From: Pochonia chlamydosporia 170
Taxonomy: Eukaryota > Ascomycota > Sordariomycetes > Hypocreales > Clavicipitaceae
Assembly: GCF_001653235.2 (NCBI RefSeq)
Contig: NW_019154043.1
Coordinates: 186,001 to 250,000, forward strand
Reading direction: 5' to 3'
Length of the DNA stretch: 64,000 nt
The notes beneath the pieces are model-generated. The model ran no database searches. It worked only from the letters and a program-made list of their open reading frames with translations, and was not told the DNA's origin. The translations under genes were made by a program, and so were the position numbers. Below are positions 43,043 to 54,709 of this stretch, piece by piece. Position 1 is the first letter of the stretch; every line of letters starts with the position of its first letter.

Positions 43043-43457
43043 CTAGCAGTAGACCTGGTATTTGTGCTTGTTGCTAATATTGATGCAATCGTTGGGATTG
43101 ACATAGCGCCAGTCGGGATTGACAGAGTTGGAGCAATCGCCCAGCAACACTACGTTTTTCATCTGCCGTTAGGTTCCATCTTCCATGACAGTTTGAGTAG
43201 TATTCTTGTTGCAACTTACCTCTGCAACCTGGTGCAAGCCACCAAATCTTCATTCCCTGACCGGGAAGGTCGTAGCAAACGCCATCTGGCTGGTGAAAGT
43301 CTCGTTGGCCCCTCGTGCACGAGGTATCCGAAAACGTAGCCATAGCCACGGCCGGGTTAAATTTGCCGCGCTTGTCTATCAAATCTTCGACAGGCTGAGC
43401 GGTGGCAGCACAGGTGAGGGCCGCAACCAAGATGGTTCGGAGACTGATGGGCATCAT
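43043..43457 (-). CDS. Small cysteine-rich secreted protein with a possible Kex2 site
   Basis: Two exons on the minus strand, 43457-43220 and 43149-43043, with a 70-nt intron (GTAAGT donor); 114 aa. A signal peptide of about 20 residues (two adjacent ATGs at the start) is followed by a short pro-part ending in DKR, a Kex2-type site, and a mature domain of about 85 residues with six cysteines (SCTRGQ, GVCYDL, PGCRV, GDCSNS, NDCINI, final YC). Reading through the intron gives an unlike tail and loses the last cysteines. A TATA-like element lies at 43581-43588. It looks like a secreted effector or antimicrobial-type protein, but I recognise no family. Confidence 0.72.
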
Positions 43458-45275
43458 TGTATGCAGGGAGTGAGCTTGAACGAGACCGCAGTCTGTGTTT
43501 GCGTGAGTTTAAGCTTTGAAGTGTTGAAGATGGGAGTAGCGAAGTGCAGGTATCGACTTCGGAGACGGATTGCTTGAGTCTTTATATAGAAACGATGGTT
43601 GCGATTAAGTTTCGTTTAAAGCTTTGAACGAGCCCACATACATTGCAATGACCACACCTCGTTGTGCAAACATGATCATACGATGGAAACTCATTCGGTG
43701 TTTCTCGATAGCAATATCGGTTGTGCCTTATGATCATTCCTCAGCTGTGGGATATGTATGCAGTGCGGATCCATGCATACCGACTTTTTAAGGGAAAGAA
43801 ACAAAAGAATGACTATGCAAATGCAAATGCAACATAAGCTGATCACTGCCGCGCTGGTCTCCAACCGGGCGTATAAGCAGTGGGTGCATGAATATTGGAA
43901 TGTGCCGCATTTAGTGGCTCGACTTCTACTACAAGGTTGCATCAGCCACAAAGTTCGGTTGTTCTCAAGGTTATCAACTCGAACTACGGCTCATTTAGAA
44001 TGGAAAACTGGTATTAACGTAACGCAGCTAACGTCCTCGAAGATCCCGAGGTATAGCATTCGATTCTGGACGAGCAGCCGGTCGGCTTGGCGTATTCATA
44101 GTGCGTGACAACATACTGTTCGCGTGTTTAGGCGCTAGACTGCAGTCCTTATAAGTTCCCTCGACTTCTATTTCTGCTGTTAGATTGAGACTCAACATGG
44201 TGACAGTAACGCCGAAAGACGAAAAATAGGCACGCGACCACATGGAGACTTGACGCCCGACATTCGGGTGATGCCGAATGCTGAGTCCAGACTCTGGAGC
44301 ATGGCTATATGATTTGCTACACAGTCTACGCAAAGGTCCACTTTGGCACTTGTGGTGACATTGAATACTGCATGGCAATATACGATATTCCATATTCGTA
44401 TTACATCAGCCGAAGCTGTCATGTACCTTTCCTCGTTCTTGCCAAAAGACATGCGGATGTAGGGCCGTCATCCCGTTACAGCGACTGTAAGCAGGTCAAG
44501 TGTTAGAGACCAAGATCAACGTAATATGCCACGGCCCAGGCAAGACGAAACATATGAACTTCTTCTAGTACTGAGTTGGGCATCGGCATCGGACCTGCCG
44601 CAGCTCGGTCGGCGACTTGGTGGGTTGTCATATATGAATCCCGACTTGATGCTGTTGGCAGCGCTGATGGAGCCGTTGCAAGGAATCCGGTGATGCATCA
44701 TGAAATTGGTCGAAACAGCTAAGTACGACGTGTTCTTGGCGATGATAACAGCAATTCAAGATAAGTAAAGACCGAAATGGCTGCGTGGAATTAAATCTCG
44801 GGCTCCAGTCATGCCAGTTGATGACTTCTTCCCTGCACCCAAACAACGGATAATAATATTCTGTCTGGCAATACCTTTGATTGTGTATGTTTCCTCTCCA
44901 TGCCCCAACCCTAAGTATGCAGTCTTATTGGTTCCCCCGGCATTATTGGCTCCAGTTTACTCAATCCATAGGGTTTCTCGGAATTGCGCCCCTTATTCTT
45001 GACCTTTTATGGTGCCAAAGTACACTCACAGATAGCATGACAACAGCTCAGTCTACCTCAAGAAAGTGATTATCTTAGTTTCTCCAGACATTTGGCGGCA
45101 GACATGGACTTGTGAAGTCCTGGGTGATGAAGGCACAGGAGTCTGCTGGATCCATTCACGTGTGGAGTTGCCCAGGACAGGGATGACGAAAAGCAACCGT
45201 TGACCTCTTGAGTTGCAAGCTGAACTCTACATCTCAACCTGCGACATAGACTCTGAGAACACGACCACGCCAAGT
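43458..45275. other. Intergenic region upstream of the metal ATPase
   Basis: About 1.8 kb. Apart from the TATA-like element of the small secreted protein gene I can support no feature here. Confidence 0.35.
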
Positions 45276-48200
45276 ATGGGGCATGAATGTTGCAGCCGGC
45301 CGGCTCCGGTGGCCGAGCTGACAGCTTCGCCAATCAGGGCTTTGACGGAAGAGGCGAATGCTGATGACTGGACTCAAGATTGTGCGGAAGACGACGACGA
45401 CCCAGAAACGCCCAGTATTCAGGCGCCGCAACAGACCGAATGCGCCGCCAGCGTATCAAATGATTGCTGCTTTTCTGGGAAATGTGAAGACACTGGGACT
45501 GTGTCCAATCCAGACACGCCTGATTGCTGCCGTGGAAAACAAAGCCCATGCTGTAATGAATCTTGTCTCGACCGGCTGGCAATGCGCGAGTGTGGTAAAG
45601 ACGCCCACGCGAAAAGTGAGTAGCTGAATCTTGCAAAATTCGATATATTCCTGCAAGATATGCTAACTATATCCAGCATGTGCAGGGAGTTCCGACGGCA
45701 AGGCTTGCAACGAGCACAGTCTCTCCATCCTGGACCGCTATGGCGCAACTCTTCAAGCCCTTGGTTGCATCTGCCGTGCTCTCATTGCGCTTGGCCAAGA
45801 GACATGTTGTGAAATTCGCGAACGCCACTCACCAGGCGGTACCCCATTGCTGAATGCGATGTCAACTTGCTCTCCTCCTCGCGGTTCTCTGGACTCCTGT
45901 TGCAACAGCGGCTCTATCACGAGTGAAAAGGCCGCGCAGAACCGCCTTCGTCTTCGGAAGAATCCCAGCGGGACTTGCTCGCCTTTCAAGGAACCTGATT
46001 CGGTGAACTGTGCTCCCTCTCGCTGTGGCAAGTCTCAGCCAGCAACGAAACCTCCAGTTGAAAGCAAGTGCTTGAAACCTTGCTGCTCGAAGGGAGAAGC
46101 CGTCAACGACGCACCCACCGAGAGTAAATGTGTCAAGCGTGGTTGCTGTCAGGCCTCAATTGCAAATTCCAAAACCGCGGTCAAGTCCTCTTCGTCTTGC
46201 TGCATGGGTGGTGATGTTACAAGTGGGGAGCCTCCCGCAATTGGAGATGTCAATTGTTGCGCATCCACGAACAAGGCCACTGAGGCGCGCTGTAGCAAGG
46301 GCGAGCTTGTAGAAGCTTGTTGCGGACCAGCTCTAATTGAAGCCACTAAGTGTCTTCCAACTTCCTGCTCAGCAAGTTCTTGCGGGAAATCATCCACCCC
46401 TGCCACGCCGAAGGGTCCAGGGACTGTTTGCCCAAAATCCTGCTGTGCGAAGGAGAGACTCACAAATACTCAAGATGCTTCCGGCAAGGGATGCTGCCCC
46501 TTTCCAGCGCAGGGCCCTGAATTGAAGGTTCACGGAATGCCCATCCAGGTAGTGCCAGACATCGAGAACCAAGGTATTGGCAACGAACATGTCGTCCTTA
46601 GTGTTTCCGGAATGACCTGTATTGGCTGTGAGACCAAACTTAACAGAACCCTGACTACCATGTCCGCTGTCAAGAATTTAAAGACCAGTCTGATTCTCTC
46701 TCGAGCCGAATTTGATATAGATCTTCGGCTCAGCTCCCTAGCAGACATCATGAAACACCTGGAACGGACGACCGAGTTCAAATGTGAAAGAATTCAGAGT
46801 CAAGGCTCTAGCTTGGATATAATCACCTCTATTGACCCTTTGAACTTTGTCAAGCAGACATGGCCAGACGGAGTTATTGATATGGAACCCATGGACAAAC
46901 AAACAGTACGAGTGGTGTTTGACCCCAAGGTCGTTGGAGCACGAGACCTCACTGGAGAAGTTTGGCGTACACCAATTGAACTTGCTCCTCTACGTGGTGA
47001 CCCTTCCTTGGAGGCTGGTAGCAAGCATGTTCGCCATATTGCGTACATGACGCTCCTGTCTATCGTCTTGACGATTCCGGTGCTCGTCATGTCTTGGGCA
47101 CCGCTACCTGAGAGAGAGCTGGCGTATTCCTCTGCTTCATGTGCCTTAGCCACCGTTGTTCAAGTTTTTATCGCAGGGCCCTTCTATCCTAAAGCTCTCA
47201 AGGCTCTTGTCTTTTCTAGACTTATCGAAATGGACCTGTTGATTGTCCTGAGCACGAGCACTGCTTACGTGTTTTGCGTGGTTTCCTTCGGTTATTTCGT
47301 TGCAGAGAGGCCCCTTTTGACCGGTCAATTCTTTGAAACGAGCACTCTCTTGGTCACTTTAATCATGGTTGGCCGGTGGGTTGCAGCCATTGCTCGCCAG
47401 CGGGCTGTTGAGTCCATTTCTATCCAATCACTTCAGTCATCAACAGCTATGCTCGTCGAAGGAGAGAGCCAAACCGATCGTGAGATTGATGTGCGACTAT
47501 TGCAATACGGCGACATTTTTAAGGTTTTGCCTGACACCAGGATCCCTACCGACGGCACTGTTCTCACCGGATCATCTGAGATTGACGAATCTATGCTTAC
47601 TGGCGAATCAACGCCAGTGGAGAAACATCCTGGGTCTGTGGTGATTGCCGGGTCAATCAACGGATCTGGTGTGATTACCGTTCGGCTGAACAGGCTACCA
47701 AGTGATAACACGATCCGTGCCATCGCCGCGATGGTAGATGAGGCTAAGCTCTCGAAGCCCAAGCTGCAAGACCTTGCGGATCGGGTAGCGTCTTACTTCG
47801 TGCCAGTTATAGTAGCACTCACAATTATCACATTCGTCATCTGGGTCGCAGTCGGCATGACTGTTCGTGGGCAGGGAGGATCAGAGGCGACGATTCAGGC
47901 TATCACGTACGCCATTACTGTTCTAATCGTCTCCTGTCCCTGTGCCATTGGACTAGCTGTCCCCATGGTAATTGTGATTGCAAGCGGAGTTGCTGCAGAA
48001 AAGGGCATCATTTTCAAGTCTGCGCATGCTATTGAAGTTGCACACCGAACATCCCATGTGGTATTCGATAAAACTGGAACCCTAACTCGGGGAAAACTTG
48101 CTGTCGCCAAAACGGACTGCGTCGATAACGACACCCTTCCTCTCCTCCTTGCGCTCGTCGAAAACAGTCGACACCCCGTGTCGATAGCAGTGGCTACTCA

Positions 48201-48987
48201 CCTTAAAAACGCCGGGATCACAACTTCATTCACTCTCGAACCCAATAGTCTCACTGGAAGAGGCATTGAAGCCACCTGGGGTGGGCAGATTCTTCGAGCA
48301 GGCAATTCCCGTTGGCTAAGCTTATCTACTAATGAACATGTACTACCAATGCTTGATCAAGGGCACACAGTCTTCTGCTTCACAGTTGATAATACTGTGA
48401 AAGCAGTCTTTGGTCTTGAAGACGAAATTCGACCTGACGCCGCAGAGACTGTGAAGAACCTGCAAAATAGAGGTATCTCGGTACATGTAGTCTCGGGCGA
48501 TGATGAGAAAGCTGTGAAAGCCGTGGCTGCTACACTTGACATTCCGGATGGCAATGTGCGGTCTCGAAGCTCTCCGCCTGAGAAGAGGGATTACATCCAA
48601 GATTTGTTTGGCTCTTGTACAGATCAAAAAAAGCCTATTGTTGTGTTCTGCGGCGACGGCACCAACGATGCCGTTGCTCTCGCCCAAGCTACAATCGGCG
48701 TCCACATCAACGAAGGCACAGATGTAGCGCAATCTGCCGCAGATGTAGTTCTCATGCGTCCTTCTCTGCGCGGCATTCCCACCATGATGAACGTCAGCCG
48801 CAAGTCCGTCAACCGTATCAAGTTCAACTTTGCTTGGAGCTTCATCTACAACACCTTTGCGGTCCTTCTTGCCGCGGGTGCTTTTGTCAATGCAAGGATT
48901 CCGCCACAGTTTGCGGGACTAGGAGAGCTGGTGAGCGTGTTGCCAGTCATTGCGGCAGCAGTGCTTTTGCGTTGGTCAGCGATCTAG
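45276..48987 (+). CDS. P1B-type heavy-metal ATPase with cysteine-rich N-terminus (Pca1/PcaA- or CopA-like)
   Basis: Two exons, 45276-45615 and 45677-48987 (61-nt intron, GCTAAC branch site), 1,216 aa. The first 400 or so residues contain thirteen CC pairs and further single cysteines. One HMA domain with GMTCIGC (cysteines at about 428 and 431) follows, then membrane helices, TGES, the ion-pathway motif CPC (867-869), the phosphorylation site DKTGTLT (D911), and GDGTNDA (about D1107). CPC-type pumps export Cu+, Ag+ or Cd2+. Yeast Pca1, a cadmium exporter, also has a cysteine-rich N-terminal extension, where it acts as a metal-controlled degron. Metal choice is not readable from sequence alone. 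The ATG at 45276 is the first in frame near the cysteine-rich part. Confidence 0.93.
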
Positions 48988-49851
48988 GCACAACGGGCAT
49001 ACGATGCAGATGAGCAGCTGGGTTTCGATTTCTAGCTAATTTTGCCGTCAACGTCCTGTCTCAACCAACAGAGGCCTGTCGTTATACTGATTCTGCGGCA
49101 CAATCGTCTGAGACTCAGTCCTCATTGCCTGAATACTGGAGAAGGCTATCAATCGAGATAGTTGTTTCTCTCACTTTACCGTTCTTTTCGTCCTATTCAA
49201 AGCAGTGAGTAGGGCGTACGTAATTTTGAACAATCACTTTTATCAAATTGAGAAAGCTACCGTCGGTAAACTGCACTGTCCCCGTGACAATATTCTCTCT
49301 CCTGAGCCTTTAAAGTCACAATATGATTGCCAAGCCATCTGCGTATAAGTGCTACGTGTACAACCAACCATCACAAAATTGGTAACTGAATGTTAAGTGG
49401 AATTAGTATGTAGGACAGGACCTGGGTGTGGTGCACCCGCATTGCAAGCCAGAGCAGATTTCTCAAACTGGTGTTTTGGGCCGCAGAAAGTCTTGCAGCA
49501 GCCTTTCTGTGATGAATGAATCAGGCCGTGATTACTGAAACAGCCAACGTGACGTTCAGCGGATAGGTCGGTGTGAAAGCCCCGGACGACTACCGGTAGC
49601 TTTACGTCCCCATCACCTAAAGGTGCATGAGTGATCCCATTGCGCTTACATGCTTGGCGGTAGCACAAAACCATCAACCTCCAATACATTCTTTTCGCCT
49701 ATCTCCACACATGCAGCCCCTGATTCAAAAAGAGCCAGGCAGGCGTGTATCGGTCGAGGAATGATAAAAGCCTGGAAGCCCTAGATGCCAGTGCTCAAAA
49801 TGTGTAACCCCATCACTCTTTCTAGCGTCAGACGTGCATCCGGAAGCAAAC
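48988..49851. other. Intergenic region
   Basis: About 860 bp between the ATPase and the cystathionine gamma-synthase-like gene, with no supported feature. Confidence 0.35.
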
Positions 49852-49920
49852 ATGACCAAGATCACAACATCATAAGGAGAAGCTGTGCCGCCGGCTCCTC
49901 GACACGCGGTGACCGTTCAC

Positions 49921-51569
49921 ATGGGGGGCTGGAAGACAATGGAGAAATATGCCTTTGACTCTGCTTCGGTTCTTTCTTCTTTTCGAAGCTGGTATCCACG
50001 AATGCAGCCACATCGAGATATTGAGTCTGTAAGTGTTTCCTTCGTCTAGATCATTACGGGATTCAACATCCTCTCATTTCGACCCGCTCTAACACAGTAA
50101 CGCAGCTTGCAGGAAACGTTCTAGAGTACATCAAAGCCGATGGGCAATCATGTCTGCTATTCTCATCGCTACAGTCCGCAACAGAGTGCGTAGATTACGC
50201 AACATCGAGTCGTCGAGACAATGGAGTGGACAAATCTCCCGTTCCGTCTGAGCAGATTAGCCTGCGAGCTTTTTGCGCAAAAGATTGCTTCTTCGCTGTC
50301 ATCTTCCCGGTCGAAAAGCGCTCTGTTGTAGCTGGATTTTGGGGCACGCCAGGTTCTGGTATATCTTCTCGATTTGCTGAAGCAAATCTTGGCCACCTGC
50401 ACGATGTAAAGGAAGTTGATGTAGCCGAAAGCATTAGGAAGGCAAGCAATTTCGACGGTCCAGTATATAAAGTTCGGCGTGCTCGGATTATGGACTACCT
50501 CCATAGAGCCGCGACAACTCTTCAAAACCCGAGTCCGAATATCGACGACGTTTACTTCTTCCCAACAGGGCTGGCGGCAATCTACAAACCTCATACGTAC
50601 ATGCTAAGTCACTTTGGAGGCACAACGGTGCTGTTCGGAATGGCTTTCGTGAACACGGTCATATTATTTGAAGAGTTTGGATTAAACCACAAGTTTTTCG
50701 GCCGGGGTGATGACAATGATATGGACGAACTGGAGAAGTATCTTGACTTAGAACATCGCCGTGGCGGCAGGGTCCAGACCATCTGGGCCGAGTTCCCTTC
50801 CAACCCACTTCTTACAACTCCCAATCTCGACCGTCTACGACAGCTAGCAGACACTTACGACATTGTTCTCGCTATCGACGACACTCTCGGCAGCTGGTCC
50901 AACATTGACGTCACGGGCAAGACCGACATACTAGTAACGTCTCTCACCAAATCCTTCAACGGCTACGCAGATGTCATTGCCGGCAGTGCAATCCTCAACC
51001 CAGCATCAAAAAAGTACCCTGTACTTAAATCGCTGTTCAATGAGTCTTACATCCCAGAGCTATATGTCGGCGACGCAGAAGCCGTCGAACGGAATAGCCG
51101 CGACTATCTATCCCGCACAACCACACTCAACTACAACGCAAGCCAACTCGTCCAATATCTAAGCACCTGCGTCTCCGACCCAAGCAGTGCTGTTCATCGT
51201 GTATATTATCCGTCGTTGAACCCCTCAGGAAAGTACTACGAGAAAGTACTGCGCCTAGATAACCCAGATTTCACACCCGGGTATGGTTGTGTTTTTTCGG
51301 TTGAGCTAGTAGACGTGGAGTCTGCCATCGCATTCTTCAACGCGCTCAATGTGCACAAGAGTCCTCATCTTGGCGCGCCGTTTACACTGGCCATTCCCTA
51401 CACCGTTGTTGTTTACGGAAGTAAATTGGAGTGGGCGGCAAAATACAACTTGCGCCCAGCGTTGATTCGAATCTCAGCCGGTTTAGAAGACATCAATTCA
51501 CTTCTGGCGGATTTTAAAATGGCAGTCGAAGCCGCAAGTCAGATTCAGACAAAGCAAAGCAAAAGTTAG
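49921..51569 (+). CDS. STR2: Cystathionine gamma-synthase-like PLP enzyme (N-terminus uncertain)
   Basis: Exons 49921-50028 and 50106-51569 give 523 aa from the ATG at 49921. The 77-nt intron uses GTAAGT and the acceptor at AACGCAG; the nearer AG at 50097 would put a stop in frame. Fungal cystathionine gamma-synthases have a long N-terminal extension, and the phrase AVPPAPRHAVTVHMGGW upstream of the chosen ATG fits it, so the natural start was probably the ATG at 49852. That start is separated by an in-frame TAA (49873-49875). The PLP lysine is in SLTKSFNG, about residue 318. The enzyme makes cystathionine from an activated homoserine and cysteine, in methionine synthesis. It could also be a paralogue with another task. 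Confidence 0.82.
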
Positions 51570-51600
51570 ACCTCTTGAGCTTAGTACCTCAATTATAAAA

Positions 51601-52479
51601 CTATGAGAATAATCTCAAAATTGCCCCCGCGACAATCACCCCATCGTGTTCCAAGTGCGCCGTCTCCGCCGCTCTGTCCGCGTGCTCTATGTCCTGGATG
51701 CTGCCCTTGTCAACGCGCATCTGTATCTGGCGCTTCACCATGTCCTCATCAAACGCCAAGTGAGCCTGTGTCGTAAACAGTCTATTCGGTATGTATAGTC
51801 CCTGGATAGTGGTATGCGGACTACTTCCCCAGACGGCAATTTCTGCCTCATCGGGTATCATTCCCTTTGCTGACTCGTGTGTAGGTTGCTGTACGACTTG
51901 ATCTTGGTGCATTTGGTGTAAGTGGATGTGGTCTTCGTGTGTGCGGAATAACCGTCGTCCAGTGGGAGTGGTGTCGATGCGGCAGTGGCCGAGTTCCCAG
52001 TCTCCGGAAGCAGATGGCGCGACTGTGCCTCCGAGAAGACGGGAGAGGAGCTGGTGGCCGAAACAGACGCCTGTGAAGTGGAAGTCTGGTTTGGATAACC
52101 ATAGATCTGAGGAGTGTTAGTTGTCACATTTCTGCTGAGACTTTGTTTGTCACATGCCTTTGAGAAGAGCCAGGAGTTCAAGTATCCATGGATTATTTCC
52201 GTGGGCGTCATATATACTCCCGGTAATTAATATCCCATCGTATCCATCAAATTCGTCTTTTGTGGGCATTCGACCACCCTGCTCAGTCACCACGAAAATC
52301 TGATTTGTTTCCACAGCAAGAGGCGGATCGTGAGCCGCTCCCGCTTTGGAGAAGTGTTGATGCAGAATTTCACCAAATGATCCTTTCTCGGACTCTGTGT
52401 CCGGGTGAGGTTTGTCTGTCTCTAGGACCATGAGCCGGGTCTTGGGACTATCCGGGGTGGGTTTGAAAATCTGCGCCAT
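51601..52479 (-). CDS. Class I glutamine amidotransferase (GMP-synthase-like) protein
   Basis: Two exons on the minus strand, 52479-52158 and 52106-51601, 275 aa. The 51-nt intron appears to be of the GC-AG kind (AAAG|GCATGT), the only choice near this place that keeps the frame from ALLKD to LWLSKPDFHFTGVCFGHQ. The nucleophile is C122 in GVCFGHQ; the histidine and glutamate are probably in QAHLAFDE. The phrase MHQDQV stands where WHxDxV is usual. Stand-alone members of this family hydrolyse gamma-glutamyl bonds or move ammonia to an unknown partner. Tail to tail with the cystathionine gamma-synthase-like gene. Confidence 0.87.
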
Positions 52480-52984
52480 GTCTTCTTAGAGTCAATGTAC
52501 CTTCTTGGAGGAAATGGAGCGTAATGGTTGCAGCAGGAGGAGCCTGAACATTGTGGCAGCCGTTGGAGGGAAGCTTATTATAAGTCTATTCGTATGCAGT
52601 CTTGGCATCCAGTCGGATTACGCAGTTTACGGTCGTTAAGGGTGGTACTTCAAGGGTCGATGCCCAAAGACTTGGCTTGACGTCAATTTCCGGGAACAAA
52701 AGCATCAAAGTCTGCATAAGTGGAACGTAGGCCCTGAAGCAGCCATTACTGCGGATATAAAGTGGTTCGAACTGACGTCGGTGGACCCACAGCATGGCTT
52801 GGTGATGGTGTTGCTCCATGTGGTGGATCACGGCAACATTATTTCACGGGAGTAGTATTGGAAAGGTTCTCGAATTTTCGCTCATTGGTTATTCTCTAAC
52901 CTTAATTAGATCTATTCTGCCTGATTAACATCCATCCCCCGCCAGTCGTTCACATCGTCTCGTCTAATCGTGGCTGCTAACTAT
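52480..52984. other. Intergenic region
   Basis: About 500 bp holding the amidotransferase promoter and the 3' end of the pyruvate decarboxylase gene. No motif recognised. Confidence 0.35.
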
Positions 52985-54709
52985 TTAGTTCTTGAGCTCC
53001 CGCTCGATCTGCATATCGAGGACCTTTTGCAGCTGGCCCGGAGGAGCATCTTCTCTCTCCATAATGACTTCAATCATAGACAGACCCTTAGTATTGTTCA
53101 CCTTGTCATTTTCCATAATCGTCTTCAGCTCAGCCCACGTCTTGGCGGATGCGGTATAGGTATCTTTCGAGGCACCGAAGAAGCTTGGTGCTTCCAAGTA
53201 CCTCCATCTAGCCACATCGTTGTACCCCTGTTTTCTGCCGTGAATGAATCTCTCAATGGAATATCCGTCGTTATTAATCAGTACAATGACGACGTCCAGG
53301 TCGTGTTTGATCATGGTTGACATTTCCTGTGCCGTCATTTGGAAACTGCCATCGCCAATGAACAGAATAGTCTTGGCTTTCTTGATTCCATGCCATTTAG
53401 ACGCAGCAATGAGCTCCTTTTGTGCGAGGGAAGCGCCCTGAGCAGCCGGGAGCATGTAACCAATCGACAACCAGGTGACGTGACTGAAAACACGGCAATG
53501 TTTTTGCATGGGCATCTCGCGAACACCAAATCCTGGCGTGCCAGTTTCTCCCATCACAATGTCGCCGGGTTGGATAAGGTTTCCTAGGATCTTCCAGACT
53601 CTGTCTTGTTTGATAATCTCATCCGCCGGCGCTGACGAGGGTGCAAGGAGTTCGTACTTGGGTAAATCAGGCAAAGGGCTGTACGACTTGATCTTTGACA
53701 CGTCAAGTTCGTTGAGGAGTCGTGAAAGAATCAGCTTAGCAGACACGTCTCGATAGAGTTCAGACCCGATCTTGATGCCTGATGTGGTGAATTCAATGGT
53801 CTCCTTGCTTTGAGGAATGCTGTTCCACATATAAGTGTTAGTGCCACTGTAATGGGGACCGAAGCATAGCGCCAAATCGGTCTCCTTTACAAAGTCATGA
53901 ACACCTTTGGCCCCCCATTGTCCCTGGTATACGCCAACAAAGCTGGGCTCGGTCTCATCAATCAATCCCTTTCCAAAGGGCGAGGTAAGAGTTGGCCATT
54001 TCGTCTTGGATACGAACTGTTGTAACGTGTCTACGATGCGGAGGGGTCTGCTCTCTCCGTCGACGTATATGACGGGTTGCTTGGCCGCTTCAATCTTGCT
54101 GATGACCTTGGCAAGGACCTCGTCCAAGTTGGCGGTTGGCTGTGGCTCCGGAACGACGATTGGTGACTGCAATCTCTCTGCAGAGACAAAGGCATCAACC
54201 ATATCAACAGGGAGCTCAATGTAGACGGGGCGACAGTGCAGCAGACATTTGGCCAAGATGTCGTCGACTTGCTGGGCACTCGTCAAGGGATCCCAAAGCC
54301 GAGTCTGTGCAATGGTGACGTGGGCGTGCATTTGGGAGAATCTCTTATATTCGCCATCATTCAAGGTGTGATGCATCAAGGTCCGAGCGTCCTGGGTCTG
54401 TCGAGCAGGGATGCCGACGATGTGAACGACAGGCGCAAACTCGGAGTAGGCGCCAGCAATGGCATTGATGGCAGAGAGCTCTCCCACTCCAAATGTGGTA
54501 ACAATGGCGCCAAGTCCCTTTATTCTGGAATATCCATCAGCAGCATATGCGGCGTTGAGCTCGTTGGCATTTCCAACCCAATTGAGACCTGCAGGCTCCA
54601 CATGGTCGAGCATGGTCAGATTGAAGTCGCCGGGGACACCATGAACCGACTCGACGCCAAGCTGGCGTAAGCGAGTGAAGAGATACTCTGCAAGCTTGAC
54701 AGATGCCAT
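52985..54709 (-). CDS. Pyruvate decarboxylase
   Basis: Single exon, 574 aa from the ATG at 54709, which gives MASVKLAEYLFTRLRQLGV, the usual N-terminus of fungal pyruvate decarboxylases. The activating glutamate is in NELNAAYAADGYSR, the HH pair in LMHHTLNDGE, and the TPP-binding motif runs from GDGSFQMTAQE to INNDGYSIER. It turns pyruvate into acetaldehyde and carbon dioxide in the cytosol, the first step of ethanol formation. The frame is open further upstream but without family features. A TATA-like element lies at about 54858-54866. Phenylpyruvate or indolepyruvate decarboxylase relatives are possible, but the HH pair and length fit pyruvate decarboxylase. Confidence 0.93.
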   Translation of the reverse strand: MASVKLAEYLFTRLRQLGVESVHGVPGDFNLTMLDHVEPAGLNWVGNANELNAAYAADGYSRIKGLGAIVTTFGVGELSAINAIAGAYSEFAPVVHIVGIPARQTQDARTLMHHTLNDGEYKRFSQMHAHVTIAQTRLWDPLTSAQQVDDILAKCLLHCRPVYIELPVDMVDAFVSAERLQSPIVVPEPQPTANLDEVLAKVISKIEAAKQPVIYVDGESRPLRIVDTLQQFVSKTKWPTLTSPFGKGLIDETEPSFVGVYQGQWGAKGVHDFVKETDLALCFGPHYSGTNTYMWNSIPQSKETIEFTTSGIKIGSELYRDVSAKLILSRLLNELDVSKIKSYSPLPDLPKYELLAPSSAPADEIIKQDRVWKILGNLIQPGDIVMGETGTPGFGVREMPMQKHCRVFSHVTWLSIGYMLPAAQGASLAQKELIAASKWHGIKKAKTILFIGDGSFQMTAQEMSTMIKHDLDVVIVLINNDGYSIERFIHGRKQGYNDVARWRYLEAPSFFGASKDTYTASAKTWAELKTIMENDKVNNTKGLSMIEVIMEREDAPPGQLQKVLDMQIERELKN

